From NCBI GenBank assembly GCA_965222825.1, contig OZ244964.1, positions 558,001 to 622,000 on the forward strand: DNA of 64,000 nucleotides. Direction: 5' to 3'. This stretch comes from G965207335 sp965222825. Lineage in GTDB: Bacteria > Pseudomonadota > Gammaproteobacteria > PS1 > Pseudothioglobaceae. Below the pieces are notes generated by a model that saw only the letters and a program-made list of their open reading frames with translations, was not told the origin of the DNA and did no database searches. The translations under genes and the position numbers were made by a program. Below, piece after piece: positions 8,763 to 16,388 of the stretch (position 1 is its first letter; each line of letters opens with the position of its first letter).

Positions 8763-8800
8763 AGACTCAATCTCTCAGAGGTTGAGTCTTGTTATTTTAC
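8763..8800 (+). terminator. Rho-independent terminator after precursor gene 2
   Basis: AGACTCAA (8763-8770) pairs perfectly with TTGAGTCT (8782-8789), with a few further pairs inside the loop, and is followed by a T-rich stretch (TGTTATTTT). It lies 100 bp after the stop of precursor gene 2. A second perfect hairpin, AAGTTCG/CGAACTT, lies at 8831-8848 and could act for the converging minus-strand genes. Confidence 0.65.
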
Positions 8801-8963
8801 GCATAACTAAAATAAAAAACTTAGTAACCAAAGTTCGACGCCGAACTTCGAACAACTTCCAATTACAAGCAAGATACAAGGAACTTATATGAGAATCGCT
8901 CTGTATTTTAGCAATTCAAAATCCTTACATAATTTTCTATTAGGGTTAAGAGTATAGTATTGC

Positions 8964-9233
8964 TTAATACCCTCCACTTGCAGAAGATATAGTTCCAATA
9001 CAACTAACAGTTGTGCAAAGCGTTCCAACTGAACTAGCAGTGCTATCAGTTCCACTAGCAGAAGCATGTATTTCTGACATCTCATTAATAGTAATATTTT
9101 GTTTAGGAATAGATATATATGTTATATCTTTAGTGCATTTAATAACTTTATAATTAACACCATCAGCTCCTAATGTAGCATTAGGATCAGATATTAATTT
9201 ATCACGAAAATCTTTATCGTATACATTTTTCAT
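8964..9233 (-). CDS. NHLP-leader precursor peptide 3, Cys-containing
   Basis: I choose the ATG at 9233 (89 aa, starting MKNVYDKDFRDK) because a GGAG lies 7 nt before it; an upstream in-frame ATG at 9245 overlaps that GGAG. The leader shows 'VYDKDFRDKLISDPNATL' and 'KCTKDITYISIPKQ' and ends near 'EIHASASG'. The short tail of ~30 residues has 'SSVGTLCTTVSCIGTISSAS', with two Cys beside several Ser/Thr, a composition compatible with thioether or disulfide chemistry. It is nearly identical in its leader to the next gene upstream (positions 9317-9604), indicating recent duplication. It lies opposite to the flanking paralogues. Confidence 0.74.
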   Translation of the reverse strand: MKNVYDKDFRDKLISDPNATLGADGVNYKVIKCTKDITYISIPKQNITINEMSEIHASASGTDSTASSVGTLCTTVSCIGTISSASGGY

Positions 9234-9316
9234 AATATTCTCCATTTTTTAAATTAATATATTTTAAACTATAATTATGTATTATCAGCAATTATTTTCT
9301 GATATTATTTGCTATG

Positions 9317-9604
9317 CTAGTAACGATTGGGATCTAAGCAAGATGCAGTGGCAACACAACCGGCAGTTGTGCAAAGACAACCAATTGAACTAAGAGTACT
9401 GGCAGTTAAACCAGCAGCATGTATTTCTAATAAATCATTAGCAATATCTTGCTTGGGAATAGCTATATAAGTTATATCTTTGCTACATTGAATAACTTCA
9501 TAATTAATGCCACTAGTTCCTAAAACAGCATTAGGATCAGTTATTAATTTATCACGAAAATCTTTATTGTATACATTTTGTATCACACTTTCCATATTTT
9601 TCAT
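9317..9604 (-). CDS. NHLP-leader precursor peptide 4, Cys-rich tail
   Basis: The start at 9604 (MKNMESVIQNVYNK, 95 aa) is preferred because GGAGAAGG lies 5-6 nt upstream, as in peptide 3; 9595 and 9616 are alternatives. Leader: 'VYNKDFRDKLITDPNAVL', 'QCSKDITYIAIPKQ', then 'LEIHAAG'. The tail 'SSIGCLCTTAGCVATASC' (plus a few residues) carries four Cys among Ser/Thr, the richest of the family and the one most like a lanthipeptide-type core. The upstream region holds an unbroken T25 run (A25 on the plus strand, 9621-9645), so expression could vary with tract length. Confidence 0.74.
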   Translation of the reverse strand: MKNMESVIQNVYNKDFRDKLITDPNAVLGTSGINYEVIQCSKDITYIAIPKQDIANDLLEIHAAGLTASTLSSIGCLCTTAGCVATASCLDPNRY

Positions 9605-9620
9605 TACCTTCTCCATAGTC

Positions 9621-9645
9621 AAAAAAAAAAAAAAAAAAAAAAAAA
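9621..9645. repeat. Poly(A)/poly(T) tract of 25 bp
   Basis: An uninterrupted homopolymer of 25 A on the plus strand, immediately upstream of precursor gene 4 (minus strand). It is long even for AT-rich DNA and would be prone to slippage, and also to sequencing length error. It lies in the leader/promoter side of that gene, not inside the likely coding part. Confidence 0.9.
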
Positions 9646-9815
9646 TTATAGCAATTACTAAATGTATTTTAATACCATACATTTTTTTATAAATAATCAT
9701 TTTGTAATATTTTGTATAGTTTATTAGTTTACATAGGTTTATTTATTAATAAACTGCAACATATAAACTTTATAAAGCATAAGTAAATTATAAACTTTTT
9801 TTACCTATGATAATA

Positions 9816-9821
9816 TATACT
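9816..9821 (+). promoter_or_regulatory. Possible -10 box for precursor genes 5-7
   Basis: TATACT lies 31 bp before the ATG at 9852, with AAGGA between them. No good -35 hexamer is visible at the expected distance, so this is a weak call. It would serve the plus-strand triplet 9852-10903, which is divergent from the minus-strand pair. Confidence 0.3.
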
Positions 9822-9851
9822 ATATTATTTTAAATAAGTAAAGGAATAAAC

Positions 9852-10181
9852 ATGGAAAACTATACTAATAAAATACTAGATAAAGACTTTCGCAAAAAAT
9901 TAAGACAAAACCCTAGTGAGCAAATTAATAACTTTATTGATAAAAATAATACTGATTTTGATGTAGTTATAAAAACAAATACTAAAGATATAATATATGT
10001 TGTCTTTCCAAGTGAATCAATAATTACTAATAATTTACAGGATATTAATGTTGCAGGTGCAACAGCTGGTTCTACTAGCACTAGTAGCACTCTTAGTTCT
10101 TTTGGAACTGCTGGTGGTGGCACATTATCAACATTTGGTTGTGCAGGTAGTCTTTCTACTGCTGGCACTGTTAGTGGTTAA
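9852..10181 (+). CDS. NHLP-leader precursor peptide 5
   Basis: A 109-aa paralogue with ribosome site AAAGGAAT. The leader 'LDKDFRKKLRQNPSEQINNF' and 'VVIKTNTKDIIYVVFPSE' ends at 'QDINVAG'. The ~47-residue tail contains 'TSTSSTLSSFGTAGGGTLST' and a single Cys ('TFGCAGS'). The first of three tandem plus-strand genes, spaced 23 and 21 bp, each with its own Shine-Dalgarno, so probably one transcript ending at the hairpin 10922-10965. Confidence 0.76.
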   Translation: MENYTNKILDKDFRKKLRQNPSEQINNFIDKNNTDFDVVIKTNTKDIIYVVFPSESIITNNLQDINVAGATAGSTSTSSTLSSFGTAGGGTLSTFGCAGSLSTAGTVSG

Positions 10182-10204
10182 AATTTAAAAAGTAGGAGAA
10201 TACA

Positions 10205-10543
10205 ATGAAAGATACTAAATTAATATATAACAAGTCATTTCGTGCTAATTTACGCAACAGTCCAAAAAAAGCACTTAAAGAATTACAAAGTGATGTTACT
10301 GATGGAGTACAAGTTAAATATGTTGTTGTTACAAATACTAAGGATAAAACACATATTGTTTTTCCATCTATAAAGAGTGGCTTAGACTTAAATGAAATTA
10401 GTGCTTCTGGAACTTCAACAGCAAGTAGTGCCGGCACGCTTGCTACAACTAGCACATATGCATCTTGTATAGGAACATTAAGCACTTCATCCACACTTGG
10501 ATGTGCTGGAAGTGTTGATGCTAAAGAAATACCAAATCTATAA
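10205..10543 (+). CDS. NHLP-leader precursor peptide 6
   Basis: A 112-aa paralogue; TAGGAG precedes the ATG. The leader contains 'YNKSFRANLRNSPKKALKEL' and 'VVVTNTKDKTHIVFPS' and ends 'NEISASG'. The tail of ~45 residues is S/T/A/G-rich with two Cys ('ASCIGTLSTSSTLGCAGS') and finishes with the more ordinary 'DAKEIPNL', which may be a C-terminal follower. The strong leader conservation with a varying tail is the classic pattern of precursor families. Confidence 0.76.
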   Translation: MKDTKLIYNKSFRANLRNSPKKALKELQSDVTDGVQVKYVVVTNTKDKTHIVFPSIKSGLDLNEISASGTSTASSAGTLATTSTYASCIGTLSTSSTLGCAGSVDAKEIPNL

Positions 10544-10564
10544 AACAAAAAAAGGACAGACATT

Positions 10565-10903
10565 ATGAAAAATGAAAATTTAATTTTAGACAAAGAATTG
10601 CGTAATGAACTGCGTAAAAATCCAAAATTAGCACTTAATAAATTATACAATAAAAATAATGATATTGAGATTGTAGTTGTTACTAATACTAAAGATACTA
10701 CATACATAGCAGTTTTAGACAATCCAAATATACAATTAGATGGTGATTTAGGTAGCATAACAGCAGCCGTAAAAACAAGCACAGCTAGTTCTGTAGGATC
10801 TGCTGGCTCTGCTGGCACTATTGGCACTGTAGCATCTTGTGTTGGGACTTTTAGCACTGCTGGCAGTGTTTCTTCAGCTGGTAGTATAAATGTAGGCACC
10901 TAA
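10565..10903 (+). CDS. NHLP-leader precursor peptide 7
   Basis: A 112-aa paralogue, AAAGGA upstream. The leader 'LDKELRNELRKNPKLALNKL' and 'VVVTNTKDTTYIAVLDNP' ends near 'GSITAAV', the least GG-like end of the set. The tail has 'SSVGSAGSAGTIGTVASCVG' and one Cys. The long antisense reading frame across this gene and peptide 6 is a by-product of the Ser/Thr/Ala codons and is not a gene. The transcript likely ends at the hairpin just downstream. Confidence 0.75.
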   Translation: MKNENLILDKELRNELRKNPKLALNKLYNKNNDIEIVVVTNTKDTTYIAVLDNPNIQLDGDLGSITAAVKTSTASSVGSAGSAGTIGTVASCVGTFSTAGSVSSAGSINVGT

Positions 10904-10905
10904 AG

Positions 10906-10925
10906 GAGCCTCTGATTAACCCTAA
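10906..10925. repeat. 20-bp repeat, copy 1
   Basis: GAGCCTCTGATTAACCCTAA, which matches 21199-21218 at 18 of 20 positions. Both copies start within ~20 bp of a gene end. A related inverted sequence 'TTAGGGTTAAGAG' appears near 8940. Probably a degenerate dispersed non-coding element. Confidence 0.45.
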
Positions 10926-10965
10926 AAACAAGGTTTTGGCTATGTGAAAATTGCCTTGTTTTTAG
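10922..10965 (+). terminator. Hairpin terminator of the precursor cluster
   Basis: CTAAAAACAAGG (10922-10933) pairs perfectly over 12 bp with CCTTGTTTTTAG (10954-10965), closing a 20-nt loop. The 3' arm supplies a U-run. It lies 19 bp after the last precursor stop and before the thioredoxin-like gene, so the three tandem precursors probably form their own unit. Confidence 0.65.
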
Positions 10966-11196
10966 CTATTCAAAAGTCTTACTTTTTTTTAAAAAATACA
11001 ATATCTTAAAAGTTATACTTCAAAGTTGTTGAACTTTCTTAAAAATCTAACTTATTATCTTTGCTATTAACACAATTAGCCTTATAATTTTTTTATAATT
11101 GGTATCTAATATGTTAAATTTAAGATTACTACTATATTGAATATTATTATCTTATTATATATAATTAGTTTATCATACTATACACACTAATCTAAA

Positions 11197-11712
11197 ATGT
11201 TAAAGATAGTTAAAATATCCGTATTTTTAATATTAACATGGGTGTCATTACTTTTGTTGCCAGAAGAGAAAACTACTTTTTTTAATGAAAATTTCCATAA
11301 TTATAAAGATAATTTAGCAGAGGCTATAAGTGATGATAAGCTAGCTATTTTTGTATTTTTTTATCTAGAAGATTGTCCGTTTTGCCACAAAATGCGTAAG
11401 CAAGTTTTAAACCAGTCTGATGTTATTGATTTTTATCACAAGTATTTTTTAAACTATGAGCTTAATGCCAACGGCTCTTTAGAAATTATTGATTTTGAAG
11501 GAAATACTATAATAGAGCGAGATTTTGCTAGTAAAAAAAATAATGTTTTTGCAACACCAGTATTAGTATTTTTTGATTTAACTGGTAAAGTTATTGCTTA
11601 TAGGACTGGATTTTTAACCAAAGAAGATTTTTTGTTATTGGGATTATTTGTTAAAAACAAGAAATATTTAAACACTAATTTTATTAGCTATAAACGCAAA
11701 ATGAAACTGTGA
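11197..11712 (+). CDS. Membrane-anchored thioredoxin-fold protein (SoxW/TlpA-like)
   Basis: A 171-aa protein with an N-terminal hydrophobic anchor or signal (residues ~3-22, 'VKISVFLILTWVSLLLL'), then a periplasmic thioredoxin fold with the redox motif C-P-F-C in 'YLEDCPFCHKMRKQVL' and the cis-Pro 'ATPVLVFFDLTGK' followed by 'GFLTKEDFLLLGLFV'. It could reduce or oxidise disulfides in the periplasm. Its location between the Cys-containing precursor peptides and the TolC-like gene makes a role in peptide maturation or export conceivable, but general thiol chemistry (SoxW-type, cytochrome c assembly) is equally possible. Confidence 0.75.
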   Translation: MLKIVKISVFLILTWVSLLLLPEEKTTFFNENFHNYKDNLAEAISDDKLAIFVFFYLEDCPFCHKMRKQVLNQSDVIDFYHKYFLNYELNANGSLEIIDFEGNTIIERDFASKKNNVFATPVLVFFDLTGKVIAYRTGFLTKEDFLLLGLFVKNKKYLNTNFISYKRKMKL

Positions 11713-11801
11713 ATATTGCTATAAAATTGTGCTATGCACACAGTTCTAAAAAGTAATGCCACACATATATTAGTTAAAAAACTTGCAATACAGCATAAAA
11801 G

Positions 11802-13115
11802 ATGCACAATAACAATATAAATAATAATTTTATTCACTCATATTTTTTGCCTAAAACAAAGATACCATATACATTTGCACTTAAAACTTTTGCCTATACA
11901 GCGTTATTTATTATGGTATTTATTTCATATCCAATTTTAGCACTTACCTTAGAGCAAGCACTCAAACAAGCAAATACTAGTTTTGATATTGACAAACAAC
12001 ACCTAATTATTAAACAAGCTCGATTAACACTACAAAAAATACACCAAAACTATAATTACCAAGCAGAACTTACAAGCCAACTTGGATTGCGAGAATCATT
12101 TAAACAACAAAAAAGCGATAGTTATATATACCTTTATTTAGACAAAACTTTATTTGATAATTATCAACAGGCAGATTTAACCCTTAGCAAAACAAACTTA
12201 ACTATTACAAATAAACAATTAGAATATTTTAAAATACTACATAGATTAACTATTATGAGTGTTTTCTTTGATGGTGTATTAGCTGATCTAGAATATGATT
12301 ACCTAACACAGGTTTTAGCACTATCAGCAGTTATGCGTAATCACGCAGAAGAAGATTTTAATATAGGTTATATTAGTGAAGTAGAGTTGTTAGGTAAAAA
12401 AACTCAAGTCCAACTAGACTTAGCAAAACGACTTGGTGTGCAAACAAAACAAATATTAGCAAGAAACCAGTTAGCAAACTTACTTAATATGCCATATCCA
12501 GATAGACCAGATGAGCTAAATTACTCAAAACTAAATAAATATTTAAACTACAATATTGAGCACGAAGATCAATGGCACAAACTAGTTAATAAAAACAATA
12601 CTACATTGAATAATTTACAAAAAGAAATTAATGCACTAAAAGATAAAAAACAACACTATGAAAATACTTGGCAAATTACATTAAGTGGATATGTTCGTCT
12701 TGGCGAGCAAACATACAATAAGGACAAAGAAGGTAATTATCGCACAGGGCTTAACCTTAATATTCCATTAAATAACATTAAACGCCAACAAGACATTGAC
12801 ACTATAGAGTTAGACATTCAGCAAAAAGAAATAGCTCTGTTACAGCAACAAGAAAAGTTAAATGAAGATGTATTAAGTTTATTCTTAAAGTTTAAAACCC
12901 TAAAACAACGCTATAATGCTTTAAAACAAGAAAGAGACTATCTACAATTTAATTTAGACAAAGCTAGTCTAGAATATGAAATGAGGCTAGCAAGAAATAT
13001 TGGTAATGCCATGGTTTTGGTTACCAAAAATGATTTAGAACTAGCCAAAACAGTTTTTGAATTGGTGTTAGTAATTGAAGGGGTTAATTTATTGGCAAGA
13101 GGGCGTATATTATGA
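11802..13115 (+). CDS. TolC family outer-membrane efflux protein
   Basis: A 437-aa protein. A hydrophobic segment at ~30-47 ending 'SYPILA' serves as signal peptide, with the mature part beginning 'LTLEQALKQANTSFDIDK', the classic OEP start. Two long helical halves follow, including 'IGYISEVELLGKKTQVQLDL', 'QITLSGYVRLGEQTYN', 'GLNLNIPLNN' and the heptad-rich C-terminal part. It would form the trimeric outer-membrane channel of a type I secretion or efflux system. The unusually long pre-signal N-terminus could mean a later start. It overlaps the HlyD-like gene by 4 nt; no ABC or RND inner-membrane partner is in view. Confidence 0.8.
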   Translation: MHNNNINNNFIHSYFLPKTKIPYTFALKTFAYTALFIMVFISYPILALTLEQALKQANTSFDIDKQHLIIKQARLTLQKIHQNYNYQAELTSQLGLRESFKQQKSDSYIYLYLDKTLFDNYQQADLTLSKTNLTITNKQLEYFKILHRLTIMSVFFDGVLADLEYDYLTQVLALSAVMRNHAEEDFNIGYISEVELLGKKTQVQLDLAKRLGVQTKQILARNQLANLLNMPYPDRPDELNYSKLNKYLNYNIEHEDQWHKLVNKNNTTLNNLQKEINALKDKKQHYENTWQITLSGYVRLGEQTYNKDKEGNYRTGLNLNIPLNNIKRQQDIDTIELDIQQKEIALLQQQEKLNEDVLSLFLKFKTLKQRYNALKQERDYLQFNLDKASLEYEMRLARNIGNAMVLVTKNDLELAKTVFELVLVIEGVNLLARGRIL

Positions 13116-13624
13116 AAATATTTATACTATTAATTAGTTTACTATTGCCTATATATACATTGGCAGATTACCAAATTTATGCACAAGTATCTGCAAAAAT
13201 TATTGCTATTGCTAAGGTCAATCAAATATTTAAAAAAGATGAAGTATTAGTAAGTTTAGATGATAGAATTGCAAAAACATCTCTAACAGAGCAATTAGCA
13301 ATATTATCTATCAAGCAACAATTAGCAAATGATGCACAACTAGCATACCAACAAACTCAGCAACTATTTGATAATTTGGTGCGTTCAAAACGAGAATTAG
13401 AATTAGCAGAAATTGCCTATAAGCAAGCACAATACGAACTAGAGGCACAATCAGCTAAAGTGCTAAAACAAAGGTTTTTATTGGAGCAGTATAAAATCTT
13501 AGCACCGTTTGATTTAAAAGTTATTAAAGTGCTAAACCCGCGTAATATTAGCAATAATTACCACTCTAAACCGTTGCTATTAGTTCAAATATTACAACAA
13601 AATAATACTAACTCTAAACAGTAA
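13112..13624 (+). CDS. Short HlyD-like periplasmic adaptor
   Basis: A 170-aa secreted protein: signal peptide ~1-18 ('ILLISLLLPIYTLA'), a lipoyl-like half ('IYAQVSAKIIAIAKVNQIFKK' then 'DEVLVSLDDR'), a helical hairpin (~55-125, Gln/Ala-rich) and the second lipoyl half ('LLEQYKILAPFDLKVIKVLN'). The beta-barrel and membrane-proximal domains of usual adaptors (300+ aa) are missing. Translationally coupled to the TolC-like gene, it probably works with it. It is either a minimal adaptor or a truncated one; because the ends are clean, I lean to a genuine short form. Confidence 0.7.
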   Translation: MKIFILLISLLLPIYTLADYQIYAQVSAKIIAIAKVNQIFKKDEVLVSLDDRIAKTSLTEQLAILSIKQQLANDAQLAYQQTQQLFDNLVRSKRELELAEIAYKQAQYELEAQSAKVLKQRFLLEQYKILAPFDLKVIKVLNPRNISNNYHSKPLLLVQILQQNNTNSKQ

Positions 13625-13651
13625 TTACAGTCTAAATTTATAGTATTTTTG

Positions 13652-15109
13652 CTAGCCTACCTTGCTTTTACTTAATAAGTATTGTGCTAATAATGCTACA
13701 GGTCTACCTGTTGCACCTTTATTTTTACCAGTGTTCCAAGCGGTGCCAGCAATATCTAAATGTCCCCAATTTATATCCTTGGCAAATCTTGCTAAAAAAC
13801 AACCAGCGGTTATACTACCTGCTTCTCTACCACCTATATTTGCCATATCAGCAAAATTACTAATTAGTAGTTCGTCGTATTCTTCATCTAGTGGCATTTG
13901 CCATATAGTATCATTTACTAACTTACCTGCTACTTTTAACTTATCAGCAAGTTGTTGATAATTAGTCATAAATCCAGTATGTTTTCTACCTAAGGCAATA
14001 ATTACTGCACCAGTTAGCGTCGCAACATCAATTACTACTTGTGGCTTAAATTGTTTAGCATAACTAATAGCATCACATAATATCATTCTACCCTCAGCAT
14101 CGGTATTTAAAATTTCTATAGTTTGTCCTGACATACTTTGGACTATATCACCGGGTTTTGATGCCTTAGAAGATGGCATATTTTCTACGCTGGGGGCTAT
14201 TACTATTAAATTAATTTTAAGTTGCATTTGTAAAACAGCAAGCATAACTCCTAATACACTTGATGCACCACACATATCATATTTCATCTCATCCATATCA
14301 GCACTTGGCTTTATGGATATACCTCCACTATCAAATGTTACACCTTTGCCTATTAGCACTACTGGTTTAGCACTGGCATTATTATTATATTGTAATGTTA
14401 TTAATTTTGGCTCTTCACATGAGCCCTTGGCTACTGATAATAGACTATTCATCCCAAGTTTTTGCATATCCTTTGTGTTTAATATTTCGCATTTTATATT
14501 GTATTTTTTAGCTATGTCTTGTGCTGTGTTTGCTAAATAACTAGGCGTGCAAATATTACTTGGTAGGTTTGCTAAATTTTTGCTTAATGTGGCTCCATTA
14601 GCAATGGCTAACCCATTATTTATACTATCTATATTTATGTTATTTTTTGTTGTTATACTAAATACTACTTGCTTTAGTTTTAATTTATTATCACTATCTT
14701 TTACATAAGGTTTATTAATTTTATATAAACTATTAACAATAGTATTAACACTATTTTGTAAGTCTTGGTTAATATCATTATTATTAGTCTTGGTATAAGG
14801 AATAAGCAGTGTGCTAATATTGTGTTTTTTAACCAATAAAATAGCATTAGTTAATGCTTTTAAATAATCTTTTATACTTGGTATTTTATTTTTGCCCAGT
14901 CCAACTATAATAACTGACTTTGCTAATATTCCATCTGGAAATGGCAAAAATAAAGTTGCGCCTAATTTATTGTCAAAACTAATTATATTTTTATACTTAG
15001 TCAATAAGCCTAACTTATCATCCATGCTACTAAACAATAAGACACAATCAGCCTTATAGTTTTTATAATCAGTTTTTGTTATACTAAATTTAATATTATT
15101 ACTTATCAT
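13652..15109 (-). CDS. pepA: Leucyl aminopeptidase (M17)
   Basis: Two-metal cytosolic aminopeptidase; in E. coli also a DNA-binding Xer accessory factor. Metal/active-site motifs: 'VLIGKGVTFDSGGISIKPS', 'MKYDMCGASSVLG', 'NTDAEGRMILCDAISYA' (the M17 signature NTDAEGR) and 'ATLTGAVIIALG'. It is full length at 485 aa. Faces the secretion genes tail to tail with 27 bp between. The start at 15109 has no competitor. Confidence 0.95.
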   Translation of the reverse strand: MISNNIKFSITKTDYKNYKADCVLLFSSMDDKLGLLTKYKNIISFDNKLGATLFLPFPDGILAKSVIIVGLGKNKIPSIKDYLKALTNAILLVKKHNISTLLIPYTKTNNNDINQDLQNSVNTIVNSLYKINKPYVKDSDNKLKLKQVVFSITTKNNINIDSINNGLAIANGATLSKNLANLPSNICTPSYLANTAQDIAKKYNIKCEILNTKDMQKLGMNSLLSVAKGSCEEPKLITLQYNNNASAKPVVLIGKGVTFDSGGISIKPSADMDEMKYDMCGASSVLGVMLAVLQMQLKINLIVIAPSVENMPSSKASKPGDIVQSMSGQTIEILNTDAEGRMILCDAISYAKQFKPQVVIDVATLTGAVIIALGRKHTGFMTNYQQLADKLKVAGKLVNDTIWQMPLDEEYDELLISNFADMANIGGREAGSITAGCFLARFAKDINWGHLDIAGTAWNTGKNKGATGRPVALLAQYLLSKSKVG

Positions 15110-15172
15110 AGTTATTTAGATTGAGCTTTATGTATAATCTGATATATTATATAGAAAATTACCACTTTTATT

Positions 15173-15877
15173 ATGAAATTATTTATTAGTTTATTACTTA
15201 TAATTTTTGCTACTAATGTTTTTGCTACTAAAACTGAGGTAATTAATAGTTTATCTAAATACTTTAAAGATATTAGCGAAAAAAATATTAATCAAGCACC
15301 GCTTAGTAATTTATATGAGGTTATTATTGCTAATGATATTATATATATATCAAAAGATGGCAGGTATTTATTTAATGGGGATATTATTGACTTAAAAAAT
15401 GGTATTAATTTAACAAAATTAAAAAAAACTACGCTAGCAAAAAAAGTTTTAAATTCTATTGATGATAGCGAAAAAATTATTTTTAAAGCTAAAAAAGAAA
15501 AATATGCTGTAGATGTTTTTACTGATGTTGATTGCCCATTTTGTAAAAGGCTACACGCCAATATGACAGAATACAATAAACTGGGCATTACCATTAAATA
15601 TTTAGCTTCACCTTTGGCATCACTTCATCCTAAGGCCTTAGCAAGAATGGAGTCAATTTGGTGTGCTAAGGATAGAAAAAAAGCTATGGATGTTTATAAA
15701 AGAACCAATAAAATTATAGCCAAAAATTGTAAAAATAACCCTGTTAGAAAACAATTAGCCATAGCAGAAAGTTTAGGGGTTATAGGCACTCCTACTATCT
15801 TCCTAGCAGATGGTAGAAAAATTCCCGGATTTATAAGACCAAGGGTTTTATTAGCAGAATTACAAAAGATTAATTAA
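15173..15877 (+). CDS. dsbC: Thiol:disulfide interchange protein DsbC
   Basis: Periplasmic disulfide isomerase. Signal peptide at ~1-18 ('LFISLLLIIFATNVFA'), N-terminal dimerisation domain (~20-85), linker helix, then a thioredoxin domain with 'VFTDVDCPFCKRLH' (C-P-F-C; canonical DsbC has CGYC) and cis-Pro 'GTPTIFLADGRKIPGF'. A second Cys pair ('WCAKD', 'KNC') matches the structural disulfide of DsbC. At 234 aa it is the normal length. Divergent from pepA. Confidence 0.88.
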   Translation: MKLFISLLLIIFATNVFATKTEVINSLSKYFKDISEKNINQAPLSNLYEVIIANDIIYISKDGRYLFNGDIIDLKNGINLTKLKKTTLAKKVLNSIDDSEKIIFKAKKEKYAVDVFTDVDCPFCKRLHANMTEYNKLGITIKYLASPLASLHPKALARMESIWCAKDRKKAMDVYKRTNKIIAKNCKNNPVRKQLAIAESLGVIGTPTIFLADGRKIPGFIRPRVLLAELQKIN

Positions 15878-15933
15878 CAATACTTAATTATTTTTACGGT
15901 ATTTGTTACTTGTTTTATATGTTTTCTGGGTTT

Positions 15934-16380
15934 TTAAAAAACCATAATCAAAAAAATAATATTATAATAAATATGTAATAATATACTTGGAATAATGCTT
16001 TGATATCGTTGATAAAAAAAGCCAAATACCAATGATGGAATTAAAATAGCAGCTGCCATAATTGCTGAACTATTTAGTAAATGCAATAATGCAAATATTA
16101 TACTAACTATTAAATTAGCAAAACTGATACCAATAATATTTATTACCAGTGGTTTATACTTTAATAGCATATTTTGCAAATAGCCTCTAAATACTATTTC
16201 TTCTAATATAGGATTTAGCAATATTATTAAAAAAATTGTCGTTAAGTTATGCGTTGTATTATTATTTATAGGGTTTATTAGTGATAAAAACAACCATAAC
16301 AATAATGGTGCTAACAATACGCTTAACCAAAAGATATAATCAATAAGAATATTTTTAAGTAATATAATAAGTTTTTGCAT
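15934..16380 (-). CDS. CPBP family intramembrane metalloprotease
   Basis: A 148-aa membrane protein with about four hydrophobic helices. CAAX-protease motifs: 'EEIVFRGYLQ' (EExxxR) and the conserved His in 'FALLHLL' and near 'IPSILLHIYYN' (H-x-x-x-N). Substrate unknown; family members in bacteria include bacteriocin self-immunity proteins, which is interesting given the peptide cluster 5 kb away, but no direct link is shown. Short for the family. It starts 8 bp after purB on the same strand, so probably co-transcribed. Confidence 0.78.
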   Translation of the reverse strand: MQKLIILLKNILIDYIFWLSVLLAPLLLWLFLSLINPINNNTTHNLTTIFLIILLNPILEEIVFRGYLQNMLLKYKPLVINIIGISFANLIVSIIFALLHLLNSSAIMAAAILIPSLVFGFFYQRYQSIIPSILLHIYYNIIFLIMVF

Positions 16381-16388
16381 TATAAAAC

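Noticed and set aside
9507..9692. 61-codon plus-strand frame over the poly(A) tract
   Set aside because: Antisense to precursor 4 and mainly poly-Lys from the A-run.
10171..10899. 242-codon minus-strand reading frame across precursor genes 6 and 7
   Set aside because: It arises from the Ser/Thr/Ala/Gly-biased codons of the real genes; no SD and no family match, and the plus-strand leaders are clearly conserved.
7928..10903. Tandem repeats as a CRISPR-like or satellite array
   Set aside because: The repetition is in protein composition (S/T-A-G-T), not in spaced identical DNA repeats; no cas genes.
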